Assembly (NCBI GenBank): GCA_039707465.1
Contig: CM077645.1
Coordinates: 146,127,503-146,191,502, forward strand
Origin: Rhabdophis nuchalis
Taxonomy: Eukaryota; Chordata; Lepidosauria; Squamata; Natricidae
Length of the DNA stretch: 64,000 nt
Reading direction: 5' to 3'
Shown here: piece by piece, positions 1-11,426 of the stretch
Position numbering within the stretch: the stretch's first letter is position 1
Layout: each line of letters starts with the position of its first letter
Program-made: the position numbers and the translations under genes
The notes under the pieces: model-generated
Databases searched by the model: none
Told to the model about the DNA's origin: nothing
The model's input: the letters and a program-made list of their open reading frames with translations, nothing else

Positions 1-457
1 GTAAATTTCTTACATGTAATTATTTCTAGATTTTAATCCTGCCTTTTATATATGTATGTATCTATGCATGTATTTTGATCAACTCAAAGTAAAGATATAC
101 TAAATACCTGTGATGGTGAATCTATGGCACGCGTGCAAAAAACGGCATGCAGAGCCATCCTATGCAGGACGCGTGGCCTCATTGGCTCCTTTTCCACATT
201 CCTGTGCACACACCAGCTGGCTTTCGCGTGAGTGTGGGATCGCCGGCACTCAAATTTCCGGGTTTCCGTTTAGGATGCATGAAGGCCAGCTATTTTTCAG
301 GCACAGGCCCACACCAGAAACTAGAAATTCAGGTGCCAGTGTGAACGAGCAATGGAATGCTGCACTCTGCACTCCCAGGTTTTGGCGCTCTCATGCACAC
401 AAATGCCAGTGAGGTCACACGTTCCTTGCGGTGTTGGTTTTGCGTGCCATTTCCGGC

Positions 458-2815
458 AGCTCGGGAGTTCATGGCTTCCATGACGGCCATGGACCTGACC
501 CAACTAATTCAGGGCCCCACCCACGAGGGTGGACATACGCCGGATCTCATCTTTGTCTCGGGCGAATGGAAGAGTGATCTGGGTATAGGGGATATAGCCA
601 TCACACCCTTGTCATGGTCAGACCACTCACTTCTCCCGCTCGACTTTCTGACCGCTGCTCCCCTCCGCGGGGAGGCGGAACCAGAGTTACCAATCTGGTA
701 CCGCCCCAGGCGCTTGATGGACCCAGATGGGTTCCAGACAGCACTTGGGCCATTTCCTGTACCCCTGACCCGCGCCCCGATGGAGGACCTCACGGCCGCA
801 TGGAACATTGTGGCCGTGGGAGCCTTGGATCGGGTCGCGCCCTTGCGGCCTCTCTTGCGGCGGCGAACCACCCTGGCTCCTTGGTTCACTGAGGAGCTGC
901 GGGTGATGAAACGCCGCAAGAGATGCCTAGAGGGAAGATGGAGGTCTACCCGCTCTGAATCTGACCGGACACAGGTAAGAGCCCATTTACGGACTTACAT
1001 TGTGGCGCTGAGAGTGGCCAAACGTCATCATTGTGCCACTCTCATAGCATCCGCAGAAAACCGCCCTGCCGCCTTGTTTGAGGTGACCCGCTCCCTCCTT
1101 CAACAGAGGGAGCGGGAAGCCCCGCTACAGGGTAGAGCAGAGGAATTTTTGACTTTTCTGCAGGAGAAAACCGCTCAGATACAGAGTGAGCTAGCCCCCA
1201 TTCTTGGCCCAGTGGGATGCCACGAGAGAGATCTTGTTTGGGAGGAGTTTGACTCCGTTGCTTCCGAAGATATGGACAGGCTACGTGGGCGACTGCGAGC
1301 CACCACATGTTTATTGGACCCGTGTCCCTCCTGGCTTGTACTGGCATCCTGGGAGGTGACACGAGGCTGGCTCCAAGAGGTTGTCAACGCATCCTTACGT
1401 GAGGGTTCCTTGCCCGCTTCCCTAAAAGAGGCTATGGTGAGGCCCCTCCTTAAGAAGCCCTCTTTGGACCCAGCTCTTTTAAACAACTATCGTCCAGTCT
1501 CCAACCTTCCCTTTTTGGCGAAGGTTGTTGAGAGTGTGGTGGCACAACAGTTTCCCCATCACCTGGAGGAAATTGAGTATCTAGATCCGCGCCAGTCCGG
1601 CTTTCGGCCCGGGCATAGCACCGAGACGGCATTGGTCACGTTGGTAGATGATCTCTGGAGGGCCAGAGATGGGGGATGTTCCTCCATCCTGGTCCTATTA
1701 GACCTCTCGGCGGCTTTCGATACCATCGACCATGGTATCCTATTGCATCGGCTGGGGGGGTTGGGGTGGGAGGCACCGTTTTACGGTGGTTCTCCTCCTA
1801 CCTCTCTGGCCGATCGCAATTTGTGTTGGCAGGAGAGCAGAGGTCGACCCCGAGACCCCTCACATGCGGGGTGCCTCAGGGGTCGGTCCTCTCACCTCTC
1901 CTGTTTAATGCATACATGAAGCCGCTGGGTGAGATCATCCGTGGTTTTGGGGTAGAGTACCATCTGTACGCTGATGATACTCAGCTGTACATATCTACCC
2001 CAAACCACCCCAACGATGCCGTAGCGGTGATGTGCCAGTGCCTGGAAGCCGTGCGGATCTGGATGGGAAGTAACGGACTCAAGCTCAACCCGACCAAGAC
2101 CGAGTGGCTGTGGTTTCCGGCTGCCCGATTCAACCAGCTTTCTCCAACGCTGGCCATAGGGGGCGAACATCTTGCCCCTGTGGATGGGGCGTGCAATTTG
2201 GGTGTCCTCCTGGATACCCGGCTGTCTATGGAAGAGCAAGTGACGGCCGTGGCCAGGAGGGCGTTTTACCAGGTTTGCCTGGTTCGCCAATTGCGCCCCC
2301 TATTGGATCGGGACGCCCTTCGCACAGTCACTCATGCCCTCGTGACATCCCGACTGGACTATTGTAACTCTCTCTACATGGGGCTTCCCTTGAGGTGCAC
2401 CCGGAGGCTTCAGTTAGTTCAGAATGCAGCCGCGCGAGCAATTATGGGGACCACTAGGTTCACCCACGTTACACTGCTCTTGCGCGAGCTGCACTGGCTG
2501 CCTGTTGTCTTCCGGGTGCACTTCAAGGTGTTAGTTATCATCTTTAAAGCGCTCCATGGCTCGGGACCTAGCTATCTGCGGGATCGGTTTCTGCCCCATA
2601 CATCCTCACGGCCTATTCGCTCCCACAGAGAGGGACTTCTCCGGGTGCCATCCGCTAGACTTTGTCAGCGGGCGACGCCCAGGGGAAGGGCTCTCTCTGT
2701 GGCGGGCCCGGCCCTCTGGAACGACCTTCCCCCCGATATCAGAACGACCACGGACCTCCGCTCCTTCCGTATGAAACTGAAGACCCATCTTTTTCGACTG
2801 GCCGGCCTTGGATAG
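458..2815 (+). pseudogene. L2-type EN/RT polyprotein, truncated and frameshifted
   Basis: This is the ORF2-like product of LINE copy A, whose endonuclease nicks target DNA and whose RT copies the LINE RNA at the nick. The first frame (to 1919) holds the end of the APE-type endonuclease with the SDH motif, the linker, RT motif NYRPVSNLPF, and an intact motif A (LSAAFDTID). At the G-runs around 1757-1770 it has one G fewer than copy B, so translation leaves the frame. The second frame (to 2815) carries the GVPQGSVLSPLLFN and YADD (from 1967) motifs and the C-terminal region ending in KTHLFRLAGLG. The endonuclease N-terminus is absent. The open frame extending upstream to 357 is a fusion with hAT sequence and is not a real start. 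Truncation and frameshift make this copy non-functional. Confidence 0.85.
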
Positions 2816-3000
2816 TCTCTCTGTCTATAGATTTCAAATGTATTTTTAAATGGGATTTTAGTCAATAATTTTAGCACGGGATAAATTGTTTAATTGTGTT
2901 TTAAGTTATGTACTTTTGTATTTATTGTTCTTATTGTTTTTATTTTTCCCTGTGCACCGCCCCGGGTCCCTGTGGGGAGAGGGAGCGGTTAATAAATTCG

Positions 3001-3102
<102 letters not shown>

Positions 3103-3150
3103 CAGGTCAGCAGGCAGTGACAAAAAAGGTTAGCCATCCCTGCTATATAC

Positions 3151-4151
3151 AATACATCATTGAGTGAAATGGTTCCTATGCAAAACCACAACTGTGCATA
3201 TGATCTTACTTCAGTTTTCCTTCGCTTTACAGAGGAGCGAAGGTCATAAATGAAAGAATTGGTTTTCCGGTTACTTTTTCATCCCTGTCATAACAGCAAA
3301 TGGCCACTAAATGAGGCAAGCCCTAAATGTGGGCTACCTGTACAAGCACACACGGAGATGAGAAATACTTAAAATACGCAAGCAGAGTGTGCGTAAGGCA
3401 AGATATTTATTAAATCAACCGTGAAATCTTTTTTTAAAAATATAGCAAACCCCTATAGCAGGCCAAGCATACACACACACACACAAACAGATGGTTTTGC
3501 TTTTGTTCCCTTTTCTAAACAAGACTTGCAAACACATGCCCTTGGAGTACAGAGACAGGTTCTCCCCCCCCCCCCCAAAAAAAACTTGGCAAGGTCATGC
3601 AGGAGAGTAGTCAGGTTGACTCCAAGGGTCAGAGCTTGTAGTAGATCCATCAACTGGTTTAGGTTCAAAGCCAGGGTTCTGAGGTTCATGAGTCAAGGCT
3701 TAGAGAGTGGGAGTTGATGGTTGGTTGTCATCAATGAATAGCCTGTACTTGCTGCTGCATTTTAATAGAAGCAGCCCTGGTGTAGCTCATCGACTGAGGC
3801 GAGACTCCTCCTGCATGAGCTGTGTTGCAGTGCCCTTTCTCTGCGCTCTTTGGAGGCTGCCAAGCTCTTGTGTTGGGAGGGGAAATAATTGTGTACCCTC
3901 ATTTTCAGAGAACGACAGCATCTGTCTCTACTGGGCGCTGGTTTGCCCCACTTCCTCGATCTGCTCAGATGGCAGTTTGCCTGGTGGTGTTGGCACTTAT
4001 TGAGTGGACACTACAGCTGGCTGCTAAGCGTTGGTCCCCTTCTCTGACTCTGAATCCGACCCCACTGTTACAACCTCCTGATAACTTGCATCAGGAAGAA
4101 ACGTGTAAATAAATAATTTTAAGTTCTTCACAAGCAGTACAATTTAGGTTG
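3151..4151. other. Unassigned intergenic sequence
   Basis: I see no gene here. It contains a short CA run (about 3471-3486) and a C/A homopolymer stretch (about 3567-3588). The short frames have no recognisable domain. Confidence 0.5.
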
Positions 4152-4159
4152 TTCTATAG

Positions 4160-4537
4160 CAGTGATGGCTAACCTTTTTTGGTTCGCGTGCCAAAAGCGG
4201 GGGGGGGAAACGCAGGGGGGTCGTGCACGGGCGTGCCACACCCATAATGCTATGTGCATGACCCCCTGCTTTTGGCGCGCTTTTTTCGCCCTCCCCAGGC
4301 TCCAGAGGCTTTCTAGGAGCCTGGGGAGGGTGAAAACAGCCTCCCCTCCCCACCTCCAGAGGCTTCAGGAGCTTCCCTGAAGCCTCCAGAGGGCAAAACA
4401 TCGCATCAAAAGAAGGCATAAATCAGCTGGCCAGTGCACACATGAGCGCTGGAGCTGACAGGGCAACACCTCGCGTGCCCTAAGAAATGGTTCCGCGTGC
4501 CACCTGTGGCACCCATGCCATAGATTCGCCATCACTG
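4160..4537. mobile_element. Non-autonomous hAT element
   Basis: The terminal repeats are CAGTGATGGCTAACCTTTTT and, at the right, CATAGATTCGCCATCACTG. The flanking 8-bp target duplication TTCTATAG is exact (4152-4159 and 4538-4545). The interior has internal inverted segments (GCCTGGGGAGGG against CCCTCCCCAGGC; GCTTCAGGAGCTTCC). It is the same family as 10264-10604 and 54571-54947. No coding capacity. Confidence 0.9.
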
Positions 4538-4552
4538 TTCTATAGGGTATAG

Positions 4553-4687
4553 CAGGGGTCCCCAACCTTTACAACTTTAAGTCTGAAGGACTTCAGTTCC
4601 CAGACTTCTCCAGCCAGCAAAGCTGGCTGGAGAATTCTGGGAGCTGAAGTCCTTCAGACTTAAAGTTGCAAAGGTTGGGGACCCCTG
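4553..4687. mobile_element. Foldback hAT-type element (near-perfect palindrome)
   Basis: The whole element is an inverted repeat. The left arm begins CAGGGGTCCCCAACCTTTAC, the right arm ends GCAAAGGTTGGGGACCCCTG, and the centre is CAGCCAGC-AAA-GCTGGCTG. An exact 8-bp target duplication GGGTATAG lies at 4545-4552 and 4688-4695. A transcript would fold into one long hairpin. The CAGGG ends and 8-bp duplication point to hAT transposition in trans. Confidence 0.92.
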
Positions 4688-4696
4688 GGGTATAGG

Positions 4697-5406
4697 CAGT
4701 GGCGTAGCGTGGGTTGTCAGCACCCGGGGCAAGGCAAGTAATTTGCGCCCCCTAACCCTCCCCCAGATAGTCCCTCGCTCCACTTTCAAACCACAATAAA
4801 AGTGGGAAGAGACGGAAAAGTGCGCGCATCGGGGGCGGGGGGGGGGAGCGGGAGGGGACGCCCTGCGCGGGGAGGGGGCACGGCGCTGGAGGGTCCCGTG
4901 GGAAAAGGGTGGGGGCGGAGGGGGATGAGGAGCAGAAGGGGGTGTCTGGCGGGGGGCGTTCCTCCTCCCCCCTCCTCCTGCTCGGCCGGGGTGTCAATTT
5001 GCAGCAGGAGCTCCTCCTCCGCCTCCTCCTCCTTCCCGGCCCCTCGCTCGCATTCTCGACCCTCCCCGGGTGGGCTGATCAGGGGACCCCTCCAGCCGCT
5101 GGAGCGAGCGACTTCCACCCGGGCTCTCTCCGCCGCCTCCGCCCAGGCTTCCCCGTTTAGCGCCGCCTGGCCTTTTCCCGCCTCTCCGCGCTCCCTCGAC
5201 GCCGCAGGAGGGGAAGCTCCGTGGCGCCTCCGCCTCCCTTCCCGCGAGTGTCAAAACTTTGTCGGGGCGGCGGCGGCGGCGGCGACGGGACGGGGCTGAG
5301 GCGGGAGGCCGGCCTGAGGCAGGCGGGGTGCGCGGTGCGAGTGCGCCCCCCAGATGTTGCGCCCGGTGTGGCCGGCCCCCCCTGCACCCCCCACGCTACG
5401 CCTCTG
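4697..5406. mobile_element. hAT element with CpG-rich interior
   Basis: The ends are CAGTGGCGTAGCGTGGG and CCACGCTACGCCTCTG. The duplication is GGTATAGG (4689-4696 and 5407-5414); the shared string is 9 bp, so the exact edge is ambiguous by one base. The interior (about 4800-5380) is extremely GC- and CpG-rich, with GGC/CCT tracts and a run of CGG triplets near 5266, unlike the AT-rich surroundings. It resembles a promoter CpG island, but no coding domain is recognisable and the frames in it look like low-complexity artefacts. It could be captured host 5' sequence or simply the family's normal interior. Confidence 0.8.
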
Positions 5407-5429
5407 GGTATAGGTTAGTTTGTTTTTTT

Positions 5430-5880
5430 GGGGGGGGGGTTGCAATTAACATTTTTATTGAGTTATAAAGCAATGGGGAGGAAAAGGTGAAGGAAAGGTG
5501 AGGAAAGGTAAGAAAAAAGAAGAAAAAGAAGCCCTGACTTCCCACTCTCTCTGTTACAATAAATAAGGCATTAACATCAAATCACAACTTTTTGCATTTT
5601 CATAACAAGCCATTTCTATAAAAATCTGTCAATCTAATCAATAAAACCCAAAATCAAAGTTTCATTCTTCTCTACGTCAAGCATGAAGTTCTCCATGTGA
5701 AAACAAAAGTACTTATGTTCTTTTCTTTAATCAAAGTGGTCAGTTTTGCCATTTCAGCCAGCTCTATCAACTTCTGCAACCATTCATCCGTAGTAGGAAT
5801 TGGAGATTTCTTCCATTTTTGTGCTATAAGGTGTAGGTTTATTTAGCTTGTTTGCTAAGTTAGAATTCATCATAGCATTG
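5430..5880 (-). mobile_element. L1-clade LINE, 3' end fragment
   Basis: Read on the minus strand from about 5857, one frame gives IAQKWKKSPIPTTDEW, then a LAEMAKLT segment and a stop near 5680. This is the C-terminal pattern of L1 ORF2 (AQxWK...P...EW...ELAEMAKLT). The 3' UTR follows and ends near 5430 with an ATT/AAT-rich stretch. It is severely 5'-truncated, and a mariner-like element begins next to its 5' edge. Confidence 0.75.
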
Positions 5881-5887
5881 GATGCTA

Positions 5888-6111
5888 CCCTGTTTCCCTG
5901 AAAATAAGACCTCCCTGGATAATAAACCAAATGGGGCTTTTGAGCACATGCGCTAATATAAGCCCCCCCCCCCAAATATTGCAACAGCAGCAGCCATGAG
6001 GTGATCACACTTGCTGCTTTCAAAAATAATAAGACCTCAAAAATAAGGCCAAGTGCTTATTTCAGGGGTCAAAAGAAAATAAGACTCTATCTTATTTTTG
6101 GGGAAACACAG
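5888..6111. mobile_element. Non-autonomous Tc1/mariner-type element
   Basis: The inverted ends (CCCTGTTTCCCTGAAAATA at left; TATTTTTGGGGAAACACAG at right) are bounded by TA on both sides (5886-5887, 6112-6113). The interior repeats AATAAGAC/GTCTTATT motifs. A second copy lies at 22479-22698. No transposase is encoded. The mariner assignment rests on the TA duplication. Confidence 0.75.
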
Positions 6112-6361
6112 TAGATAACTCTATTCATAAGCAAATACCCTCATCCAAGAGCCAAAACAGGATGAAAGCTATTAAGCCACAATAGGAATTAGCCAATACC
6201 CGTTCAGAACACAAGCCCCTTCAGTGCATCACCCTCAGAAACCTCAACCAAACTTAGCTCAGACAAACACTTCAGATTTGTACTTTGCCTATAGAGCCAG
6301 CTATGACCCTTACATAACCCCTACAAGACCCCATGGGAGTCTGACAACAGCCAATAGAATA

Positions 6362-6602
6362 CAGTGATCCCTCATTTTTCGCGGCTTCATGTTTCGCGGC
6401 TTCAGTGCGTCGCGGGTTTTTCAAAAATACAGAATAGAAAAAAAATGCATTGGTAGGAGGCAAGCGCCCCCTAGTGCTTGCTTTAAACGATGTCCACCAA
6501 CTCAAGTTTCCGGTATAGTGTATTGCGAATCCTACTTCGCGGTTTTTCAGTTTTCGCGGAAGGTTCCGGTCCCCATTAACCGCGAAAAACGAGGGATTAC
6601 TG
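6362..6602. mobile_element. Pogo/Tigger-like MITE
   Basis: The terminal inverted repeats are CAGTGATCCCTCATTTTTCG and CGAAAAACGAGGGATTACTG, and TA is duplicated on both sides (6360-6361, 6603-6604). The element is about 241 bp, has several TTCGCGG motifs and encodes nothing. CAG ends plus a TA duplication are typical of the pogo/Tigger branch of Tc1/mariner. Confidence 0.85.
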
Positions 6603-6651
6603 TACATGTTCTGGCACAGGAACTGGAAGTTCAAGTGCAAAGCCCAAGGAA

Positions 6652-6815
6652 AGTATTTATTTATTTTATTAAATTTATATACCGCGCCACTCTCCCAAAA
6701 GGGACTCGGGGCGGTGCACAGGAGAAATAAAACCACGCATGTACATAAATACGGATAATAAATATGTCATAAATATTAAAAACTTATTAAATTAACCCAA
6801 CCTGTATAAAAACTC
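6652..6815 (-). mobile_element. L2-clade LINE 3' end fragment
   Basis: On the minus strand this matches the 3' UTR of LINE copies A and B, including the CCGCCCCGAGTCCC block and a TTTA-type tail at the low-coordinate end. Only the terminal part of the element is present. Confidence 0.8.
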
Positions 6816-7176
6816 CTCACTCTCAACTCCAGTTTGTCACTTGCACCAGGACCGCAGAACCTGTGTGGTTCTGCTTCATCATTAAACTATCTTTTCAATC
6901 ACCCTCCATGTTTCCAGCTTTCTCCCAGCTTGAAATTGAACCAGATGGATATTTCTTCCTACAGATGCTACAGTCATATGAGTAAAATAAAAGTAAAGTA
7001 AAAGTGCTTCGTGTTCATTAAACTATCTAGCCTTATCTAGAATGTCAGAAGACTTATCAAATCCTGGCACTGGCAGAAATCTGTTAGCACTAAAATTATG
7101 CCAAATAAACTTTATTATAGTACACTGAAAAGCACAGGTAAGGATCTATTATAGTGATGAAATTAAGTAGCTAGAG

Positions 7177-7480
7177 CAGTGTTGGTGAACCTTTTGGGCA
7201 CCAAGTGTCGAAACGGGAGCATGCGCGCAGGGGAAAAAACCTGAAGAGCAGCTCCCCAGCATGCACACATGGGAGCGCAGGAAACTGGAAGCTCAGATTC
7301 CCGGAATGCGCATATGTGCCAGGGAAGTGCTCTTCCAGTTTCTGGTACTCCCACACGCATGAAGACCAGCTGGCCAGCACGCATGTGCGTGTCGGAACCC
7401 AGAAGAGGAAGGGGCGCCGGCTGGCATGACCAGAGAAATGGCTCTGCATGCCACTTCCTGCCATAGGTTCACTATCATGG
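7177..7480. mobile_element. Non-autonomous hAT element
   Basis: It starts CAGTGTTGGTGAACC and ends GGTTCACTATCATGG, with an exact 8-bp duplication AGCTAGAG (7169-7176, 7481-7488). The interior is rich in ATGCGC/GCATGC motifs and contains the string GAACCCAGAAGAG shared with 29497-29701. No coding capacity. Confidence 0.88.
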
Positions 7481-7488
7481 AGCTAGAG

Positions 7489-8917
7489 CAAGGAAAGGAT
7501 CCTGGGAAGTTTAATTTAACAGCATGTAGAAAATTGTTGAGGATTTAGCAAATTCCCTCTCCGTGATTTAAAATGTTCCTCAGTGGACCTTGAAGTAACC
7601 TAGTCTGATGCGTCTTAGTTTGCATCCTGTTTACTAAGCATAAAAGTGCTATAATGTCAAAAAAATGTTTTTATCAAGTACTGATGGTTTTTAAGTAGCT
7701 GCTGCATAAACAATTAAGTCTTAGGCTTGCCACTTTGCAGAACCATTAGATAATCTTGAGGTTTTCCTCAAAGTATGGGCCGTGGTGACACATTAGGGCC
7801 TACTTGTTAGGATGATGTTATTGATTTTCTATACTTTAATTTTATATTAATTGTGAGCAACTCGGAGTCTATGAAAATGGAGCAACATATTAGGCAGACA
7901 AACAAACAAGCAAGCAAATAAATATTTCTTGAAGTAAATTAACCCCAAGGCAAAAGAGTATGTACTATAGTGTCTCACCAGACTGGGCAATTAGACAGCT
8001 TTAAGCATAACAAAACAAGATGAATACAAACCTATATAATTAAGCAGTTATTACATTATGGTCTTGATTGTAAGTTTTTTATTATAGGGTTGAAACTCTC
8101 TGACTCACATGGTTGCTGTTCTATAAAGGATTCAGTATGAAGAGCATACTGTTGGTATTATACAACCCCCACACCCCAAAGAACTAATATTCAAATTATA
8201 TATGAATTACAAGGGAGGAGAACCCTTCTGGCAACTCTTCTCTTTCCTTATATCTTTTTCTAAATGGAATATACCATGTAGTTTTGTACCAATGGAATGT
8301 TTTGCGATTAGGCCGTTGAAATAATAAACATCTCACCTACTTTTCTAGTAGGTGTGTTGGAGTGATTGTGGTTGGGCCAGGAGACTAGCTGGCAACAGCT
8401 GGTGATTAAACATGAATCACCTTCCAAGAACTGCTCTTCTAACAGGTAGATAAACGTTCTAAAGGAATCAATTACCCTACTGCAACAAAGAAGAAATAGC
8501 AAAATGGTTTCTGAGAAGCCCATTTCAGAACAATTGGTAGCAGCGGATGGAAGGAAACTCTGACAAGTTGAGCAGACAACGGGATGATTTTTTTCAGACT
8601 TCCAGTTTGCAAGCATATTCTACTTGCATCATATTTTGATAATCTGGTTTCTTCTCCTGAGCAGCACAGTGTAAGATGGGAATGGAATCTATACTCTCTC
8701 CCAACAGAGATTAATGAAGCTCAATTACCAATAGCTTCAATCAGGAAAGGACACGGCATATTGTAATCAAGCGAGCTCTACTAAGTCCTTAACCATGTCA
8801 TCAGAAGAGTAGAAATCACCCTTTGCTAAGCGCTCCCAGTGTTCTTCACCTTGAAAGCAACCGTAGATATCATAGTCAAGGCTGCTCCTCACACACTCCT
8901 TTGTATATTTATTGATT
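7489..8917. other. Unassigned intergenic sequence
   Basis: AT-rich sequence with no recognisable gene, RNA or repeat family. Short open frames near 8308-8766 have no domain I can name. Confidence 0.5.
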
Positions 8918-8919
8918 AA

Positions 8920-9402
8920 TACAATAGAATAATACAATAGCAGAGTTGGAAGGGACCTTGTAGGTCTTCTAGTCCAACCCCCTGCATGGGCAGGAACCTT
9001 ATACCATTTCAGACAAATGGCTATCTAACATCTTCTTAAAGACTTCCAGGTTTGGGGCATTCACAACTTCTGGAGGCAAGCTCTTCCAGAGGTTAATTGT
9101 TCTAACTGTCAGGAAATTTCTCCTTAGTTCTAAGTTGCTTCTCTCCTTGATTAGTTTCCACCCATTGCTTCTTGTTCTGCCCTCAGGTGCTTTGGAGAAT
9201 AGTTTGACTCCCTCTTCTTTGTGGCAACTCCTGAGATATTGGAACACTGCTATCATGTCTCCCCTAGTCCTTCTTTTCATTAAACTAGACATACCCAGTT
9301 CCTGCAACCGTTCTTCATATGTTTTAGTCTCCAGTCCCCTAATCATCTTGGTTGCTCTTCTCTGCACTCTTTCCAGAGTCTCCATGTCTTTTCTACATCG
9401 AT
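8920..9402 (-). mobile_element. CR1 LINE, 3' portion
   Basis: On the minus strand the frame reads CRKDMETLERVQRRATKMIRGLE and continues to LDSHLSEMV with a stop at 8999. This is the C-terminal region after the RT of CR1 elements. The typical 3' end follows (GTTGGACTAGAAGACCT-like, then TTCCAACTCTGCTATTG) with an ATTGTATT/ATTCT-like tail near 8920-8942. It is 5'-truncated near 9402. The frame is open throughout, so it is fairly young. The same family is at 12527-13490. Confidence 0.88.
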
Positions 9403-9769
9403 TACCTATCTTTATATTTCCTTTTTCCTCTGGAAGCATAAGCCCATAATACATTATTCTCTTCTTGTCCCCAAATTATATGGTCATACCAATTCCATAA
9501 AATAGATCAGACTGAGAAATAGTAACTGTTCCAACTCAGCAAGGAAGTTTCATTTGGTAGGATGGTGACTTAAAGATTAATTTCCCTTTATCCTAGTTCA
9601 ACGCTCCAACCACTACATCACATACACTGTTTTGTAATTCCTTCTTTCTTTCTCTTATGGGCATGCCTTGTGGTGCTTTAAAGAAAAACAAGTAATTAAT
9701 TTTCCTGTCCCAAGTAGTTTATGGTCAATGAAAAAGAGGGTCAAGATAAGGAAAGAAAATGGAGCTAAT

Positions 9770-10228
9770 GATGATGACATGCTATCAAGTTGTTGTTGAC
9801 TCTTACACAGACTTTTCTTTGTGATGAGCTGTTCCTAACTTGGTCTTTCAGCTTTCTCAATGGTCCCCTCACTGTTATTTTAACTATAACTGCTGATCAT
9901 CCTCTTCTTTGCTTTCTTCCCACTCTTTCCCAGCATTAGACCCTTCCCCAAAGAGCTAAGCCAAAGTAGGACAATTTGATCCTGACCATTTGTGCCTCAA
10001 GTGAGAACTCTGAGTTGCATTGTTACAATGATGCATTGGTTTGTTTTCTTGGCTGTCGTGGTATTCTCAGAAGTCTTCTCAGACCATAAAGTTCAAAAGT
10101 GCCTTGTTGTTGTTAGTTGCAAAGTCGTGTCCAACCCATCGCGACCCCATGGACAACGTTCCTCCAGGCCTTCCTGTCCTCTACCATCCTCTGGAGTCTA
10201 CTCAAGCTCACGCCTACTGCTTATCTTC
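9770..10228 (-). mobile_element. RTE-BovB-like LINE fragments
   Basis: Two adjacent minus-strand pieces. The segment at 10105-10228 carries the squamate BovB 3'-end pattern as I recall it (AGTCGTGTCCAACCCATCGCG, CCCCATGGAC, CTCCAGGCCTTCCTGTCCTC). The 9770-10100 segment has TCCCAGCATTAGACCCTTCC and other BovB-like strings and is more decayed. No frame is preserved. A search against squamate BovB would settle the boundaries. Confidence 0.65.
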
Positions 10229-10263
10229 CTTCTTCAAAAATTCGACTTTCATTTCCCATAGAG

Positions 10264-10604
10264 CCATGATGGCGAACCTATGGCACGGGTGCCACGGGTG
10301 GCACACGGAACCATTTCTTAGGCCATGCGAGGCATTGCCCTGTCAGCTTCAGTGTGTATGTGTGCCCTGGCCAACTGATTTAGGCCTTCTTTTGAGGCCG
10401 TTTTTTGCCCTCTGAAGGAGGGGGAAGGCTGTTATCACCCTCCCCAGGCTCCTATAAAGCCTCTGGAGCCTGGGGAGGACGTAAAAAGCATGCCAAATGC
10501 AGGGGGTCATGCACATAGCATTATGGATGTGGCACACCTGTGCACATCACCCCTGCACTCCCCCTCCTTTTGGCACGCGAGCCAAAAAAGGTTAGCCATC
10601 GCGG
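10264..10604. mobile_element. Non-autonomous hAT element
   Basis: It starts CCATGATGGCGAACC and ends GGTTAGCCATCGCGG, with an exact duplication CCATAGAG (10256-10263, 10605-10612). It is the same family as 4160-4537 in the opposite orientation and the same orientation as 54571-54947. The terminal bases have decayed from the CAGTG/CACTG form. Confidence 0.88.
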
Positions 10605-10612
10605 CCATAGAG

Positions 10613-10900
10613 TGTCACAGGGAATACAATTCTTCACGATTCTGATCTTTGTGAGTATCATAGCATTTGAATATTTTTTCATGGCTACTCTTCTAAGTGC
10701 TAGTCTATGGCACATTTCTTGACCCTTTGTTTCTTTGATGATCCTAAAGGCAGAAGCTATTCACCACTTTGATATCTGTCAATTCTAAGGCTGATTCTTC
10801 TGCCTGTTGGCGTTAAATTTGGTCTTCATTACATCTAATTTTAGTTCCATTTTGCTCCTTGACTGTTATTAATAGAGCTTGCAAATCCTTTGCATTTTTG
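10613..10900. other. Unassigned, possibly old BovB sequence
   Basis: The stretch around 10690-10890 has a pyrimidine-rich, low-identity look reminiscent of minus-strand BovB coding sequence. I cannot align it confidently. Confidence 0.25.
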
Positions 10901-10902
10901 GC

Positions 10903-11245
10903 TAATAATAATAATAATAATAATTTTTAATTTATAACCCGCTCTCTCTCCCCGAAGGGACTCGAGGCGGGGCATAGGGAATTAAAAATACTAATAAAAA
11001 CCACAGACAAAATACAATGTTAAAACGAATTAAACTAACCCTGCGCTAAAATCCCATATAAAAACTAAAACTAAGCACTAAAAACCCCTAAAAACAGTTT
11101 AATTACCCTAGGCCGGCCAAGCAGAAGAAGTGTGTTTTTAATTTTTGACGGAAGGAGCGGAGGTCCGTAGTTGTTCTGATTTCGGGGGGAAGGTCGTTCC
11201 AGAGGGTCGGGTCTGCCACAGAGAAGGCCCTTATCAGCATAGCGC
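10903..11245 (-). mobile_element. L2-clade LINE 3' end with (AAT)n tail
   Basis: Minus-strand copy with a short AAT run at 10905-10922, the terminal block (CCCGAAGGGACTCGAGGCGG), the UTR, and the end of the coding region near 11145-11245, matching the LRSFR and WNDLP region of copies A and B. It is strongly 5'-truncated. Confidence 0.88.
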
Positions 11246-11259
11246 TTCTTCCTTTTCTA

Positions 11260-11388
11260 CTTCCCATAACATATATTCAGCATATAGTTTCAATAAATAA
11301 GAAGACAATATAGAGACTTGCCTGACTTTCTTGTCATCTAGTCTGTTTCACATGTTCTATCCATAATGTGGCTTCCTAACCTATATTA

Positions 11389-11426
<38 letters not shown>

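Noticed and set aside
357..457. N-terminal extension of the LINE copy A frame
   Set aside because: The first 33 or so codons come from hAT sequence upstream of the LINE insertion and are open by chance.
4800..5380. CpG island marking a host gene promoter
   Set aside because: The island is bounded exactly by transposon ends and an 8-bp duplication, and no downstream exon is visible.
4752..5468. Long overlapping frames in the GC-rich segment as a real exon
   Set aside because: Frames are open on both strands because stops are rare in GC-rich DNA. The translations are low complexity, and the segment lies between hAT ends.
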